64,000 bases of DNA from Crossaster papposus (Eukaryota; Echinodermata; Asteroidea; Velatida; Solasteridae). The DNA lies in contig JBAIAA010000543.1 in the NCBI GenBank assembly GCA_037893245.1, forward strand, positions 1,240,001-1,304,000, read 5' to 3'. Below the pieces are notes generated by a model that had not been told where the DNA came from, did no database searches, and worked only from the letters and a program-made list of their open reading frames with translations. A program made the position numbers and the translations under genes. Each line of letters starts with the position of its first letter. Positions within the stretch are counted from its first letter, which is position 1. Shown here piece by piece: positions 11,069-24,300 of the stretch.

Positions 11069-13360
11069 TTAAATATGTAAAGGGAAAGAAGTGTGCATAA
11101 GAAATATGTAAAGGGAAAGAAGTGTGCATAAGAAATATGTAAAGGGAAAGAAGTGTGCATAAGAAATATGTAAAGGGAAAGAAGTGTGCATAAGAAATAT
11201 GCAAAGGGAAATAAGTGTGCATAAGAAATATGTAAAGGGAAAGAAGTGTGCATAAGAAATATGTAAAGGGAAAGAAGTGTGCATAAGAAATATGTAAAGG
11301 GAAAGAAGTGTGCATAAGAAATATGTAAAGGGAAAGAAATGTGCATAATAAATATGTAAAGGGAAAGAAGTGTGCATAAGAAATATGTAAAGGGAAAGAA
11401 GTGTGCATAAGAAATAAACACCTGATGTCGGAACAAGCCCTCGAGTTAAATATGTAAAGGGAAAGAAGTGTGCATAAGAAATATGTAAAGGGAAAGAAGT
11501 GTGCATAAGAAATATGTAAAGGGAAAGAAGTGTGCATAAGAAATATGTAAAGGGAAAGAAGTGTGCATAAGAAATATGTAAAGGGAAAGAAGTGTGCATA
11601 AGAAATATGTAAAGGGAAAGAAGTGTGCATAAGAAATATATAAAGGGAAAGAAGTGTGCATCAGAAATAAACACCTGATGTCGGAACAAGCCCTCGAGTT
11701 AAATATGTAAAGGGAAAGAAGTGTGCATAAGAAATATGTAAAGGGAAAGAAGTGTGCATAAGAAATATGTAAAGGGAAAGAAGTGTGCATAAGAAATAAA
11801 CACCCGATGTCGGAACAAGCCCTCGAGTTAAATATGTAAAGGGAAAGAAGTGTGCATCAGAAATAAACACCTGATGTCGGAACAAGCCCTCGAGTTAAAT
11901 ATGTAAAGGGAAAGAAGTGTGCATAAGAAATATGTAAAGGGAAAGAAGTGTGCATAAGAAATAAACACCTGATGTCGGAACAAGCCCTCGAGTTAAATAT
12001 GTAAAGGGAAAGAAGTGTGCATAAGAAATATGTAAAGGGAAAGAAGTGTGCATAAGAAATATGTAAAGGGAAAGAAGTGTGCATAAGAAATATGTAAAGG
12101 GAAAGAAGTGTGCATAAGGAATATGTAAAGGGAAAGAAGTGTGCATAAGAAATATGTAAAGGGAAAGAAGTGTGCATAAGAAATATGTAAAGGGAAAGAA
12201 GTGTGCATCAGAAATAAACACCTGATGTCGGAACAAGCCCTCGAGTTAAATATGTAAAGGGAAAGAAGTGTGCATAAGAAATATGTAAAGGGAAAGAAGT
12301 GTGCATAAGAAATATGTAAAGGGAAAGAAGTGTGCATAAGAAATATGTAAAGGGAAAGAAGTGTGCATAAGAAATAAACACCTGATGTCGGAACAAGCCC
12401 TCGAGTTAAATATGTAAAGGGAAAGAAGTGTGCATCAGAAATAAACACCTGATGTCGGAACAAGCCCTCGAGTTAAATATGTAAAGGGAAAGAAGTGTGC
12501 ATAAGAAATATGTAAAGGGAAAGAAGTGTGCATAAGAAATATGTAAAGGGAAAGAAGTGTGCATAAGAAATAAACACCTGATGTCGGAACAAGCCCTCGA
12601 GTTAAATATGTAAAGGGAAAGAAGTATGCATAAGAAATATGTAAAGGGAAAGAAGTGTGCATAAGAAATATGTAAAGGGAAAGAAGTGTGCATAAGAAAT
12701 ATGTAAAGGGAAAGAAGTGTGCATAAGAAATATGTGAAGGGAAAGAAGTATGCATAAGAAATATGTAAAGGGAAAGAAGTGTGCATACGAAATATGTAAA
12801 GGGAAAGAAGTGTGCATAAGAAATATGTAAAGGGAAAGAAGTGTGCATAAGAAATAAACACCTGATGTCGGAACAAGCCCTCGAGTTAAATATGTAAAGG
12901 GAAAGAAGTATGCATAAGAAATATGTAAAGGGAATGAAGTGTGCATAAGAAATATGTAAAGGGAAAGAAGTGTGCATAAGAAATATGTAAAGGGAAAGAA
13001 GTGTGCATAAGAAATATGTAAAGGGAAAAAAGTGTGCATAAGAAATAAACACCTGATGTCGGAACAAGCCCTCGAGTTAAATATGTAAAGGGAAAGAAGT
13101 GTGCATAAGAAATATGTAAAGGGTAAGAAGTGTGCATAAGAAATATGTAAAGGGAAAGAAGTGTGCATAAGAAATATGTAAAGGGAAAGAAGTGTGCATA
13201 AGAAATATGTAAAGGGAAAGAAGTGTGCATAAGAAATATGTAAAGGGAAAGAAGTGTGCATAAGAAATATGTAAAGGGAAAGAAGTGTGCATAAGAAATA
13301 TGTAAAGGGAAAGAAGTGTGCATAAGAAATAAACACCTGATGTCGGAACAAGCCCTCGAG
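10971..13360 (+). repeat. 2,390-bp higher-order unit, left copy (domain A)
   Basis: L positions from 10,971 to about 12,000 recur 2390 bp downstream (62 S + 13 L). From about 12,200 the offset becomes 2297, so the right copy has lost 93 bp, exactly three S modules, between roughly 14,400 and 14,500. Shared rare variants include ATATATAAAG near 11,638 and 14,028 and CACCCGATG near 11,811 and 14,201. Confidence 0.87.
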
Positions 13361-15657
13361 TTAAATATGTAAAGGGAAAGAAGTGTGCATAAGAAATATG
13401 TAAAGGGAAAGAAGTGTGCATAAGAAATAAACACCTGATGTCGGAACAAGCCCTCGAGTTAAATATGTAAAGGGAAAGAAGTGTGCATAAGAAATATGTA
13501 AAGGGAAAGAAGTGTGCATAAGAAATATGTAAAGGGAAAGAAGTGTGCATAAGAAATATGTAAAGGGAAAGAAGTGTGCATAAGAAATATGTAAAGGGAA
13601 ATAAGTGTGCATAAGAAATATGTAAAGGGAAAGAAGTGTGCATAAGAAATATGTAAAGGGAAAGAAGTGTGCATAAGAAATATGTAAAGGGAAAGAAGTG
13701 TGCATAAGAAATATGTAAAGGGAAAGAAATGTGCATAATAAATATGTAAAGGGAAAGAAGTGTGCATAAGAAATATGTAAAGGGAAAGAAGTGTGCATAA
13801 GAAATAAACACCTGATGTCGGAACAAGCCCTCGAGTTAAATATGTAAAGGGAAAGAAGTGTGCATAAGAAATATGTAAAGGGAAAGAAGTGTGCATAAGA
13901 AATATGTAAAGGGAAAGAAGTGTGCATAAGAAATATGTAAAGGGAAAGAAGTGTGCATAAGAAATATGTAAAGGGAAAGAAGTGTGCATAAGAAATATGT
14001 AAAGGGAAAGAAGTGTGCATAAGAAATATATAAAGGGAAAGAAGTGTGCATCAGAAATAAACACCTGATGTCGGAACAAGCCCTCGAGTTAAATATGTAA
14101 AGGGAAAGAAGTGTGCATAAGAAATATGTAAAGGGAAAGAAGTGTGCATAAGAAATATGTAAAGGGAAAGAAGTGTGCATAAGAAATAAACACCCGATGT
14201 CGGAACAAGCCCTCGAGTTAAATATGTAAAGGGAAAGAAGTGTGCATCAGAAATAAACACCTGATGTCGGAACAAGCCCTCGAGTTAAATATGTAAAGGG
14301 AAAGAAGTGTGCATAAGAAATATGTAAAGGGAAAGAAGTGTGCATAAGAAATAAACACCTGATGTCGGAACAAGCCCTCGAGTTAAATATGTAAAGGGAA
14401 AGAAGTGTGCATAAGAAATATGTAAAGGGAAAGAAGTGTGCATAAGAAATATGTAAAGGGAAAGAAGTGTGCATAAGAAATATGTAAAGGGAAAGAAGTG
14501 TGCATCAGAAATAAACACCTGATGTCGGAACAAGCCCTCGAGTTAAATATGTAAAGGGAAAGAAGTGTGCATAAGAAATATGTAAAGGGAAAGAAGTGTG
14601 CATAAGAAATATGTAAAGGGAAAGAAGTGTGCATAAGAAATATGTAAAGGGAAAGAAGTGTGCATAAGAAATAAACACCTGATGTCGGAACAAGCCCTCG
14701 AGTTAAATATGTAAAGGGAAAGAAGTGTGCATCAGAAATAAACACCTGATGTCGGAACAAGCCCTCGAGTTAAATATGTAAAGGGAAAGAAGTGTGCATA
14801 AGAAATATGTAAAGGGAAAGAAGTGTGCATAAGAAATATGTAAAGGGAAAGAAGTGTGCATAAGAAATAAACACCTGATGTCGGAACAAGCCCTCGAGTT
14901 AAATATGTAAAGGGAAAGAAGTATGCATAAGAAATATGTAAAGGGAAAGAAGTGTGCATAAGAAATATGTAAAGGGAAAGAAGTGTGCATAAGAAATATG
15001 TAAAGGGAAAGAAGTGTGCATAAGAAATATGTGAAGGGAAAGAAGTATGCATAAGAAATATGTAAAGGGAAAGAAGTGTGCATACGAAATATGTAAAGGG
15101 AAAGAAGTGTGCATAAGAAATATGTAAAGGGAATGAAGTGTGCATAAGAAATAAACACCTGATGTCGGAACAAGCCCTCGAGTTAAATATGTAAAGGGAA
15201 AGAAGTATGCATAAGAAATATGTAAAGGGAATGAAGTGTGCATAAGAAATATGTAAAGGGAAAGAAGTGTGCATAAGAAATATGTAAAGGGAAAGAAGTG
15301 TGCATAAGAAATATGTAAAGGGAAAGAAGTGTGCATAAGAAATAAACACCTGATGTCGGAACAAGCCCTCGAGTTAAATATGTAAAGGGAAAGAAGTGTG
15401 CATAAGAAATATGTAAAGGGTAAGAAGTGTGCATAAGAAATATGTAAAGGGAAAGAAGTGTGCATAATAAATATGTAAAGGGAAAGAAGTGTGCATAAGA
15501 AATATGTAAAGGGAAAGAAGTGTGCATAAGAAATATGTAAAGGGAAAGAAGTGTGCATAAGAAATATGTAAAGGGAAAGAAGTGTGCATAAGAAATATGT
15601 AAAGGGAAAGAAGTGTGCATAAGAAATAAACACCTGATGTCGGAACAAGCCCTCGAG
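13361..15657 (+). repeat. 2,297-bp partner unit, right copy (domain A)
   Basis: Copy of 10,971-13,360 shortened by three S modules. It keeps the CATCAG and CACCCGATG markers of the left copy. Its right part (14,732-15,374) is also collinear with 17,229-17,871 at an offset of 2497, linking it to the next unit of the domain. Confidence 0.85.
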
Positions 15658-17870
15658 TTAAATATGTAAAGGGAAAGAAGTGTGCATAAGAAATAAACAC
15701 CTGATGTCGGAACAAGCCCTCGAGTTAAATATGTAAAGGGAAAGAAGTGTGCATAAGAAATAAACACCTGATGTCGGAACAAGCCCTCGAGTTAAATATG
15801 TAAAGGGAAAGAAGTGTGCATAAGAAATAAACACCTGATGTCGGAACAAGCCCTCGAGTTAAATATGTAAAGGGAAAGAAGTGTGCATAAGAAATAAACA
15901 CCTGATGTCGGAACAAGCCCTCGAGTTAAATATGTAAAGGGAAAGAAGTGTGCATAAGAAATATGTAAAGGGAAAGAAGTGTGCATAAGAAATATGTAAA
16001 GGGAAAGAAGTGTGCATAAGAAATATGTAAAGGGAAAGAAGTGTGCATAAGAAATAAACACCTGATGTCGGAACAAGCCCTCGAGTTAAATATGTAAAGG
16101 GAAAGAAGTGTGCATAAGAAATATGTAAAGGGAAAGAAGTGTGCATAAGAAATATGTAAAGGGAAAGTAGTGTGCATAAGAAATAAACACCTGATGTCGG
16201 AACAAGCCCTCGAGTTAAATATGTAAATGGAAAGAAGTGTGCATAAGAAATATGTAAAGGGAAAGAAGTGTGCATAAGAAATAAACACCTGATGTCGGAA
16301 CAAGCCCTCGAGTTAAATATGTAAAGGGAAAGAAGTGTGCATAAGAAATAAACACCTGATGTCGGAACAAGCCCTCGAGTTAAATATGTAAAGGGAAAGA
16401 AGTGTGCATAAGAAATAAACACCTGATGTCGGAACAAGCCCTCGAGTTAAATATGTAAAGGGAAAGAAGTGTGCATAAGAAATAAACACCTGATGTCGGA
16501 ACAGGCCCTCGAGTTAAATATGTAAAGGGAAAGAAGTGTGCATAAGAAATAAACACCTGATGTCGGAACAGGCCCTCGAGTTAAATATGTAAAGGGAAAG
16601 AAGTGTGCATAAGAAATAAACACCTGATGTCGGAACAAGCCCTCGAGTTAAATATGTAAAGGGAAAGAAGTGTGCATAAGAAATATGTAAAGGGAAAGAA
16701 GTGTGCATAAGAAATAAACACCTGATGTCGGAACAAGCCCTCGAGTTAAATATGTAAAGGGAAAGAAGTATGCATAAGAAATATGTAAAGGGAAAGAAGT
16801 GTGCATAAGAAATAAACACCTGATGTCGGAACAAGCCCTCGAGTTAAATATGTAAAGGGAAAGAAGTATGCATAAGAAATATGTAAAGGGAAAGAAGTGT
16901 GCATAAGAAATAAACACCTGATGTCGGAACAAGCCCTCGAGTTAAATATGTAAAGGGAAAGAAGTGTGCATAAGAAATATGTAAAGGGAAAGAAGTGTGC
17001 ATAAGAAATAAACACCTGATGTCGGAACAAGCCCTCGAGTTAAATATGTAAAGGGAAAGAAGTGTGCATAAGAAATATGTAAAGGGAAAGAAGTGTGCAT
17101 AAGAAATATGTAAAGGGAAAGAAGTGTGCATAAGAAATATGTAAAGGGAAAGAAGTGTGCATAAGAAATAAACACCTGATGTCGGAACAAGCCCTCGAGT
17201 TAAATATGTAAAGGGAAAGAAGTGTGCATCAGAAATAAACACCTGATGTCGGAACAAGCCCTCGAGTTAAATATGTAAAGGGAAAGAAGTGTGCATAAGA
17301 AATATGTAAAGGGAAAGAAGTGTGCATAAGAAATATGTAAAGGGAAAGAAGTGTGCATAAGAAATAAACACCTGATGTCGGAACAAGCCCTCGAGTTAAA
17401 TATGTAAAGGGAAAGAAGTATGCATAAGAAATATGTAAAGGGAAAGAAGTGTGCATAAGAAATATGTAAAGGGAAAGAAGTGTGCATAAGAAATATGTAA
17501 AGGGAAAGAAGTGTGCATAAGAAATATGTGAAGGGAAAGGAGTATGCATAAGAAATATGTAAAGGGAAAGAAGTGTGCATACGAAATATGTAAAGGGAAA
17601 GAAGTGTGCATAAGAAATATGTAAAGGGAAAGAAGTGTGCATAAGAAATAAACACCTGATGTCGGAACAAGCCCTCGAGTTAAATATGTAAAGGGAAAGA
17701 AGTATGCATAAGAAATATGTAAAGGGAATGAAGTGTGCATAAGAAATATGTAAAGGGAAAGAAGTGTGCATAAGAAATATGTAAAGGGAAAGAAGTGTGC
17801 ATAAGAAATATGTAAAGGGAAAGAAGTGTGCATAAGAAATAAACACCTGATGTCGGAACAAGCCCTCGAG

Positions 17871-20800
17871 TTAAATATGTAAAGGGAAAGAAGTGTGCAT
17901 AAGAAATATGTAAAGGGTAAGAAGTGTGCATAAGAAATATGTAAAGGGAAAGAAGTGTGCATAAGAAATATGTAAAGGGAAAGAAGTGTGCATAAGAAAT
18001 ATGTAAAGGGAAAGAAGTGTGCATAAGAAATATGTAAAGGGAAAGAAGTGTGCATAAGAAATATGTAAAGGGAAAGAAGTGTGCATAAGAAATATGTAAA
18101 GGGAAAGAAGTGTGCATAAGAAATAAACACCTGATGTCGGAACAAGCCCTCGAGTTAAATATGTAAAGGGAAAGAAGTGTGCATAAGAAATAAACACCTG
18201 ATGTCGGAACAAGCCCTCGAGTTAAATATGTAAAGGGAAAGAAGTGTGCATAAGAAATAAACACCTGATGTCGGAACAAGCCCTCGAGTTAAATATGTAA
18301 AGGGAAAGAAGTGTGCATAAGAAATAAACACCTGATGTCGGAACAAGCCCTCGAGTTAAATATGTAAAGGGAAAGAAGTGTGCATAAGAAATAAACACCT
18401 GATGTCGGAACAAGCCCTCGAGTTAAATATGTAAAGGGAAAGAAGTGTGCATAAGAAATATGTAAAGGGAAAGAAGTGTGCATAAGAAATATGTAAAGGG
18501 AAAGAAGTGTGCATAAGAAATATGTAAAGGGAAAGAAGTGTGCATAAGAAATAAACACCTGATGTCGGAACAAGCCCTCGAGTTAAATATGTAAAGGGAA
18601 AGAAGTGTGCATAAGAAATATGTAAAGGGAAAGAAGTGTGCATAAGAAATATGTAAAGGGAAAGTAGTGTGCATAAGAAATAAACACCTGATGTCGGAAC
18701 AAGCCCTCGAGTTAAATATGTAAATGGAAAGAAGTGTGCATAAGAAATATGTAAATGGAAAGAAGTGTGCATAAGAAATAAACACCTGATGTCGGAACAA
18801 GCCCTCGAGTTAAATATGTAAAGGGAAAGAAGTGTGCATAAGAAATAAACACCTGATGTCGGAACAAGCCCTCGAGTTAAATATGTAAAGGGAAAGAAGT
18901 GTGCATAAGAAATAAACACCTGATGTCGGAACAAGCCCTCGAGTTAAATATGTAAAGGGAAAGAAGTGTGCATAAGAAATAAACACCTGATGTCGGAACA
19001 GGCCCTCGAGTTAAATATGTAAAGGGAAAGAAGTGTGCATAAGAAATAAACACCTGATGTCGGAACAGGCCCTCGAGTTAAATATGTAAAGGGAAAGAAG
19101 TGTGCATAAGAAATAAACACCTGATGTCGGAACAAGCCCTCGAGTTAAATATGTAAAGGGAAAGAAGTGTGCATAAGAAATATGTAAAGGGAAAGAAGTG
19201 TGCATAAGAAATAAACACCTGATGTCGGAACAAGCCCTCGAGTTAAATATGTAAAGGGAAAGAAGTATGCATAAGAAATATGTAAAGGGAAAGAAGTGTG
19301 CATAAGAAATAAACACCTGATGTCGGAACAAGCCCTCGAGTTAAATATGTAAAGGGAAAGAAGTATGCATAAGAAATATGTAAAGGGAAAGAAGTGTGCA
19401 TAAGAAATAAACACCTGATGTCGGAACAAGCCCTCGAGTTAAATATGTAAAGGGAAAGAAGTGTGCATAAGAAATATGTAAAGGGAAAGAAGTGTGCATA
19501 AGGAATAAACACCTGATGTCGGAACAAGCCCTCGAGTTAAATATGTAAAGGGAAAGAAGTGTGCATAAGAAATATGTAAAGGGAAAGAAGTGTGCATAAG
19601 AAATAAACACCTGATGTCGGAACAAGCCCTCGAGTTAAATATGTAAAGGGAAAGAAGTGTGCATAAGAAATATGTAAAGGGAAAGAAGTGTGCATAAGAA
19701 ATATGTAAAGGGAAAGAAGTGTGCATAAGAAATATGTAAAGGGAAAGAAGTGTGCATAAGAAATAAACACCTGATGTCGGAACAAGCCCTCGAGTTAAAT
19801 ATGTAAAGGGAAAGAAGTGTGCATAAGAAATATGTAAAGGGAAAGAAGTGTGCATAAGAAATATGTAAAGGGAAAGAAGTGTGCATAAGAAATATGTAAA
19901 GGGAAAGAAGTGTGCATAAGAAATATGTAAAGGGAAAGAAGTGTACATAAGAAATAAACACCTGATGTCGGAACAAGCCCTCGAGTTAAATATGTAAAGG
20001 GAAAGAAGTGTGCATAAGAAATATGTAAAGGGAAAGAAGTGTGCATAAGAAATAAACACCTGATGTCGGAACAGGCCCTCGAGTTAAATATGTAAAGGGA
20101 AAGAAGTGTGCATAAGAAATATGTAAAGGGAAAGAAGTGTGCATAAGAAATAAACACCTGATGTCGGAACAAGCCCTCGAGTTAAATATGTAAAGGGAAA
20201 GAAGTGTGCATAAGAAATATGTAAAGGGAAAGAAGTGTGCATAAGAAATATGTAAAGGGAAAGAAGTGTGCATAAGAAATATGTAAAGGGAAAGAAGTGT
20301 GCATAAGAAATAAACACCTGATGTCGGAACAAGCCCTCGAGTTAAATATGTAAAGGGAAAGAAGTATGCATAAGAAATATGTAAAGGGAAAGAAGTGTGC
20401 ATAAGAAATATGTAAAGGGAAAGAAGTGTGCATAAGAAATATGTAAAGGGAAAGAAGTGTGCATAAGAAATAAACACCTGATGTCGGAACAAGCCCTCGA
20501 GTTAAATATGTAAAGGGAAAGAAGTGTGCATAAGAAATATGTAAAGGGAAAGAAGTGTGCATAAGAAATAAACACCTGATGTCGGAACAAGCCCTCGAGT
20601 TAAATATGTAAAGGGAAAGAAGTGTGCATAAGAAATATGTAAAGGGAAAGAAGTGTGCATAAGAAATAAACACCTGATGTCGGAACAAGCCCTCGAGTTA
20701 AATATGTAAAGGGAAAGAAGTGTGCATAAGAAATATGTAAAGGGAAAGAAGTGTGCATAAGAAATATGTAAAGGGAAAGAAGTGTGCATAAGAAATATGT

Positions 20801-21000
20801 AAAGGGAAAGAAGTGTGCATAAGAAATATGTAAAGGGAAAGAAGTGTGCATAAGAAATATGTAAAGGGAAAGAAGTGTGCATAAGAAATATGTAAAGGGA
20901 AAGAAGTGTGCATAAGAAATATGTAAAGGGAAAGAAGTGTGCATAAGAAATATGTAAAGGGAAAGAAATGTGCATAAGAAATATGTAAAGGGAAAGAAGT
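17871..21000 (+). repeat. Distant copy of the 1.8-5.0 kb block (domain A)
   Basis: More than twenty successive L positions here match those of 1829-4960 at a constant offset of 16,042 bp with no net insertion or loss. It lacks the 98-bp extra block seen in the 6.1-6.8 and 8.6-9.3 kb copies. This is the longest-range exact collinearity I found in the window. Confidence 0.87.
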
Positions 21001-22339
21001 GTGCATAAGAAATATGTAAAGGGAAAGAAGTGTGCATAAGAAATAAACACCTGATGTCGGAACAAGCCCTCGAGTTAAATATGTAAAGGGAAAGAAGTGT
21101 GCATAAGAAATATGTAAAGGGAAAGAAGTGTGCATAAGAAATATGTAAAGGGAAAGAAGTGTGCATAAGAAATATGTAAAGGGAAAGAAGTGTGCATAAG
21201 AAATATGTAAAGGGAAAGAAGTGTGCATAAGAAATATGTAAAGGGAAAGAAGTGTGCATAAGAAATATATAAAGGGAAAGAAGTGTGCATCAGAAATAAA
21301 CACCTGATGTCGGAACAAGCCCTCGAGTTAAATATGTAAAGGGAAAGAAGTGTGCATAAGAAATATGTAAAGGGAAAGAAGTGTGCATAAGAAATATGTA
21401 AAGGGAAAGAAGTGTGCATAAGAAATATGTAAAGGGAAAGAAGTGTGCATAAGAAATAAACACCCGATGTCGGAACAAGCCCTCGAGTTAAATATGTAAA
21501 GGGAAAGAAGTGTGCATCAGAAATAAACACCTGATGTCGGAACAAGCCCTCGAGTTAAATATGTAAAGGGAAAGAAGTGTGCATAAGAAATATGTAAAGG
21601 GAAAGAAGTGTGCATAAGAAATATGTAAAGGGAAAGAAGTGTGCATAAGAAATAAACACCTGATGTCGGAACAAGCCCTCGAGTTAAATATGTAAAGGGA
21701 AAGAAGTATGCATAAGAAATATGTAAAGGGAAAGAAGTGTGCATAAGAAATATGTAAAGGGAAAGAAGTGTGCATAAGAAATATGTAAAGGGAAAGAAGT
21801 GTGCATAAGAAATATGTAAAGGGAAAGAAGTGTGCATAAGAAATATGTAAAGGGAAAGAAGTGTGCATAAGAAATATGTAAAGGGAAAGAAGTGTGCATA
21901 AGAAATATGTAAAGGGAAAGAAGTGTGCATAAGAAATATGTAAAGGGAAAGAAGTGTGCATACGAAATATGTAAAGGGAAAGAAGTGTGCATAAGAAATA
22001 TGTAAAGGGAAAGAAGTGTGCATAAGAAATAAACACCTGATGTCGGAACAAGCCCTCGAGTTAAATATGTAAAGGGAAAGAAGTGTGCATAAGAAATATG
22101 TAAAGGGAAAGAAGTGTGCATAAGAAATAAACACCTGATGTCGGAACAAGCCCTCGAGTTAAATATGTAAAGGGAAAGAAGTGTGCATCAGAAATATGTA
22201 AAGGGAAAGAAGTGTGCATAAGAAATATGTAAAGGGAAAGAAGTGTGCATAAGAAATAAACACCTGATGTCGGAACAAGCCCTCGAGTTAAATATGTAAA
22301 GGGAAAGAAGTGTGCATAAGAAATAAACACCTGATGTCG

Positions 22340-23000
22340 GAACAAGCCCTCGAGTTAAATATTTAAAGGGAAAGAAGTGTGCATAAGAAATATGTAAAGG
22401 GAAAGAAGTGTGCATAAGAAATATGTAAAGGGAAAGAAGTGTGCATAAGAAATATGTAAAGGGAAAGAAGTGTGCATAATAAATAGGTAAAGGGAAAGAA
22501 GTGTGCATAAGAAATATGTAAAGGGAAAGAAGTGTGCATAAGAAATATGTAAAGGGAAAGAAGTGTGCATAGGAAATATGTAAAGGGAAAGAAGTGTGCA
22601 TAAGAAATATGTAAAGGGAAAGAAGTGTGCATAAGAAATAAACACCTGATGTCGGAACAAGCCCTCGAGTTAAATATGTAAAGGGAAAGAAGTGTGCATA
22701 AGAAATATGTAAAGGGAAAGAAGTGTGCATCAAAAATAAACACCTGATGTCGGAACAAGCCCTCGAGTTAAATATGTAAAGGGAAAGAAGTGTGCATAAG
22801 AAATATGTAAAGGGAAAGAAGTGTGCATAAGAAATATGTAAAGGGAAAGAAGTGTGCATAAGAAGTATGTAAAGGGAAAGAAGTGTGCATAAGAAATATG
22901 TAAAGGGAAAGAAGTGTGTATAAGAAATATGTAAAGGGAAAGAAGTGTGCATAAGAAATATGTAAAGGGAAAGAAGTGTGCATACAAAATAAACACCTGA
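22340..23000 (+). repeat. Diverged S/L stretch at the A-B junction
   Basis: This short stretch keeps the module lengths but carries several variants I did not notice elsewhere or only rarely: ATATTTAAAG near 22,361, AAATAGGTAAAG near 22,482, CATAGGAAAT near 22,569, CATCAAAAAT near 22,728, AGAAGTATGTAAAG near 22,862, GTGTGTATAAG near 22,915 and CATACAAAAT near 22,981. The higher-order pattern of domain A ends just to its left. Confidence 0.75.
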
Positions 23001-24300
23001 TGTCGGAACAAGCCCTCGAGTTAAATATGTAAAGGGAAAGAAGTGTGCATAAGAAATATGTAAAGGGAAAGAAGTGTGCATAAGAAATATGTAAAGGGAA
23101 AGAAGTGTGCATAAGAAATATGTAAAGGGAAAGAAGTGTGCATAAGAAATAAACACCTGATGTCGGAACAAGCCCTCGAGTTAAATATGTAAAGGGAAAG
23201 AAGTATGCATAAGAAATATGTAAAGGGAAAGAAGTGTGCATAAGAAATATGTAAAGGGAAAGAAGTGTGCATAAGAAATATGTAAAGGGAAAGAAGTGTG
23301 CATAAGAAATATGTAAAGGGAAAGAAGTGTGCATAAGAAATATGTAAAGGGAAAGAAGTGTGCATAAGAAATATGTAAAGGGAAAGAAGTGTGCATAAGA
23401 AATAAACACCTGATGTCGGAACAAGCCCTCGAGTTAAATATGTAAAGGGAAATAAGTGTGCATAAGAAATAAACACCTGATGTCGGAACAAGCCCTCGAG
23501 TTAAATATGTAAAGGGAAAGAAGTGTGCATAAGAAATAAACACCTGATGTCGGAACAAGCCCTCGAGTTAAATATGTAAAGGGAAATAAGTGTGCATAAG
23601 AAATAAACACCTGATGTCGGAACAAGCCCTCGAGTTAAATATGTAAAGGGGAAGAAGTGTGCATAAGAAATAAACACCTGATGTCGGAACAAGCCCTCGA
23701 GTTAAATATGTAAAGGGAAAGAAGTGTGCATAAGAAATATGTAAAGGGAAAGAAGTGTGCATAAGAAATATGTAAAGGGAAAGAAGTGTGCATAAGAAAT
23801 ATGTAAAGGGAAAGAAGTGTGCATAAGAAATAAACACCTGATGTCGGAACAAGCCCTCGAGTTAAATATGTAAAGGGAAAGAAGTATGCATAAGAAATAT
23901 GTAAAGGGAAAGAAGTGTGCATAAGAAATATGTAAAGGGAAAGAAGTGTGCATAAGAAATATGTAAAGGGAAAGAAGTGTGCATAAGAAATATGTAAAGG
24001 GAAAGAAGTGTGCATAAGAAATATGTAAAGGGAAAGAAGTGTGCATAAGAAATATGTAAAGGGAAAGAAGTGTGCATAAGAAATATGTAAAGGGAAAGAA
24101 GTGTGCATAAGAAATATGTAAAGGGAAAGAAGTGTGCATAAGAAATATGTAAAGGGAAAGAAGTGTGCATAAGAAATATGTAAAGGGAAAGAAGTGTGCA
24201 TAAGAAATATGTAAAGGGAAAGAAGTGTGCATAAGGAATATGTAAAGGGAAAGAAGTGTGCATAAGAAATAAACACCTGATGTCGGAACAAGCCCTCGAG

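Larger units (their letters stand above)
1..22060 (+). repeat. Higher-order domain A
   Basis: A chain of related higher-order units of about 3.8 kb and their shorter derivatives. Two private variants fix the register. GGGTAAG lies at 1873, 5681, 13121, 15418 and 17915 (intervals 3808, 7440, 2297, 2497). AGTAG in place of AGAAG lies at 2621, 6429, 8936, 16166 and 18663 (intervals 3808, 2507, 7230, 2497). Each interval resolves into whole modules: 3808 = 88 S + 30 L, 2507 = 53 S + 24 L, 2497 = 55 S + 22 L, 2297 = 59 S + 13 L. L density is the highest in the window; 44 L modules were counted in bases 1-5,000. Confidence 0.9.

Noticed and set aside
22355-22500. Unique-sequence island at the A-B junction
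   Set aside because: Despite several private changes, the modules stay in phase and are recognisable as S and L throughout.
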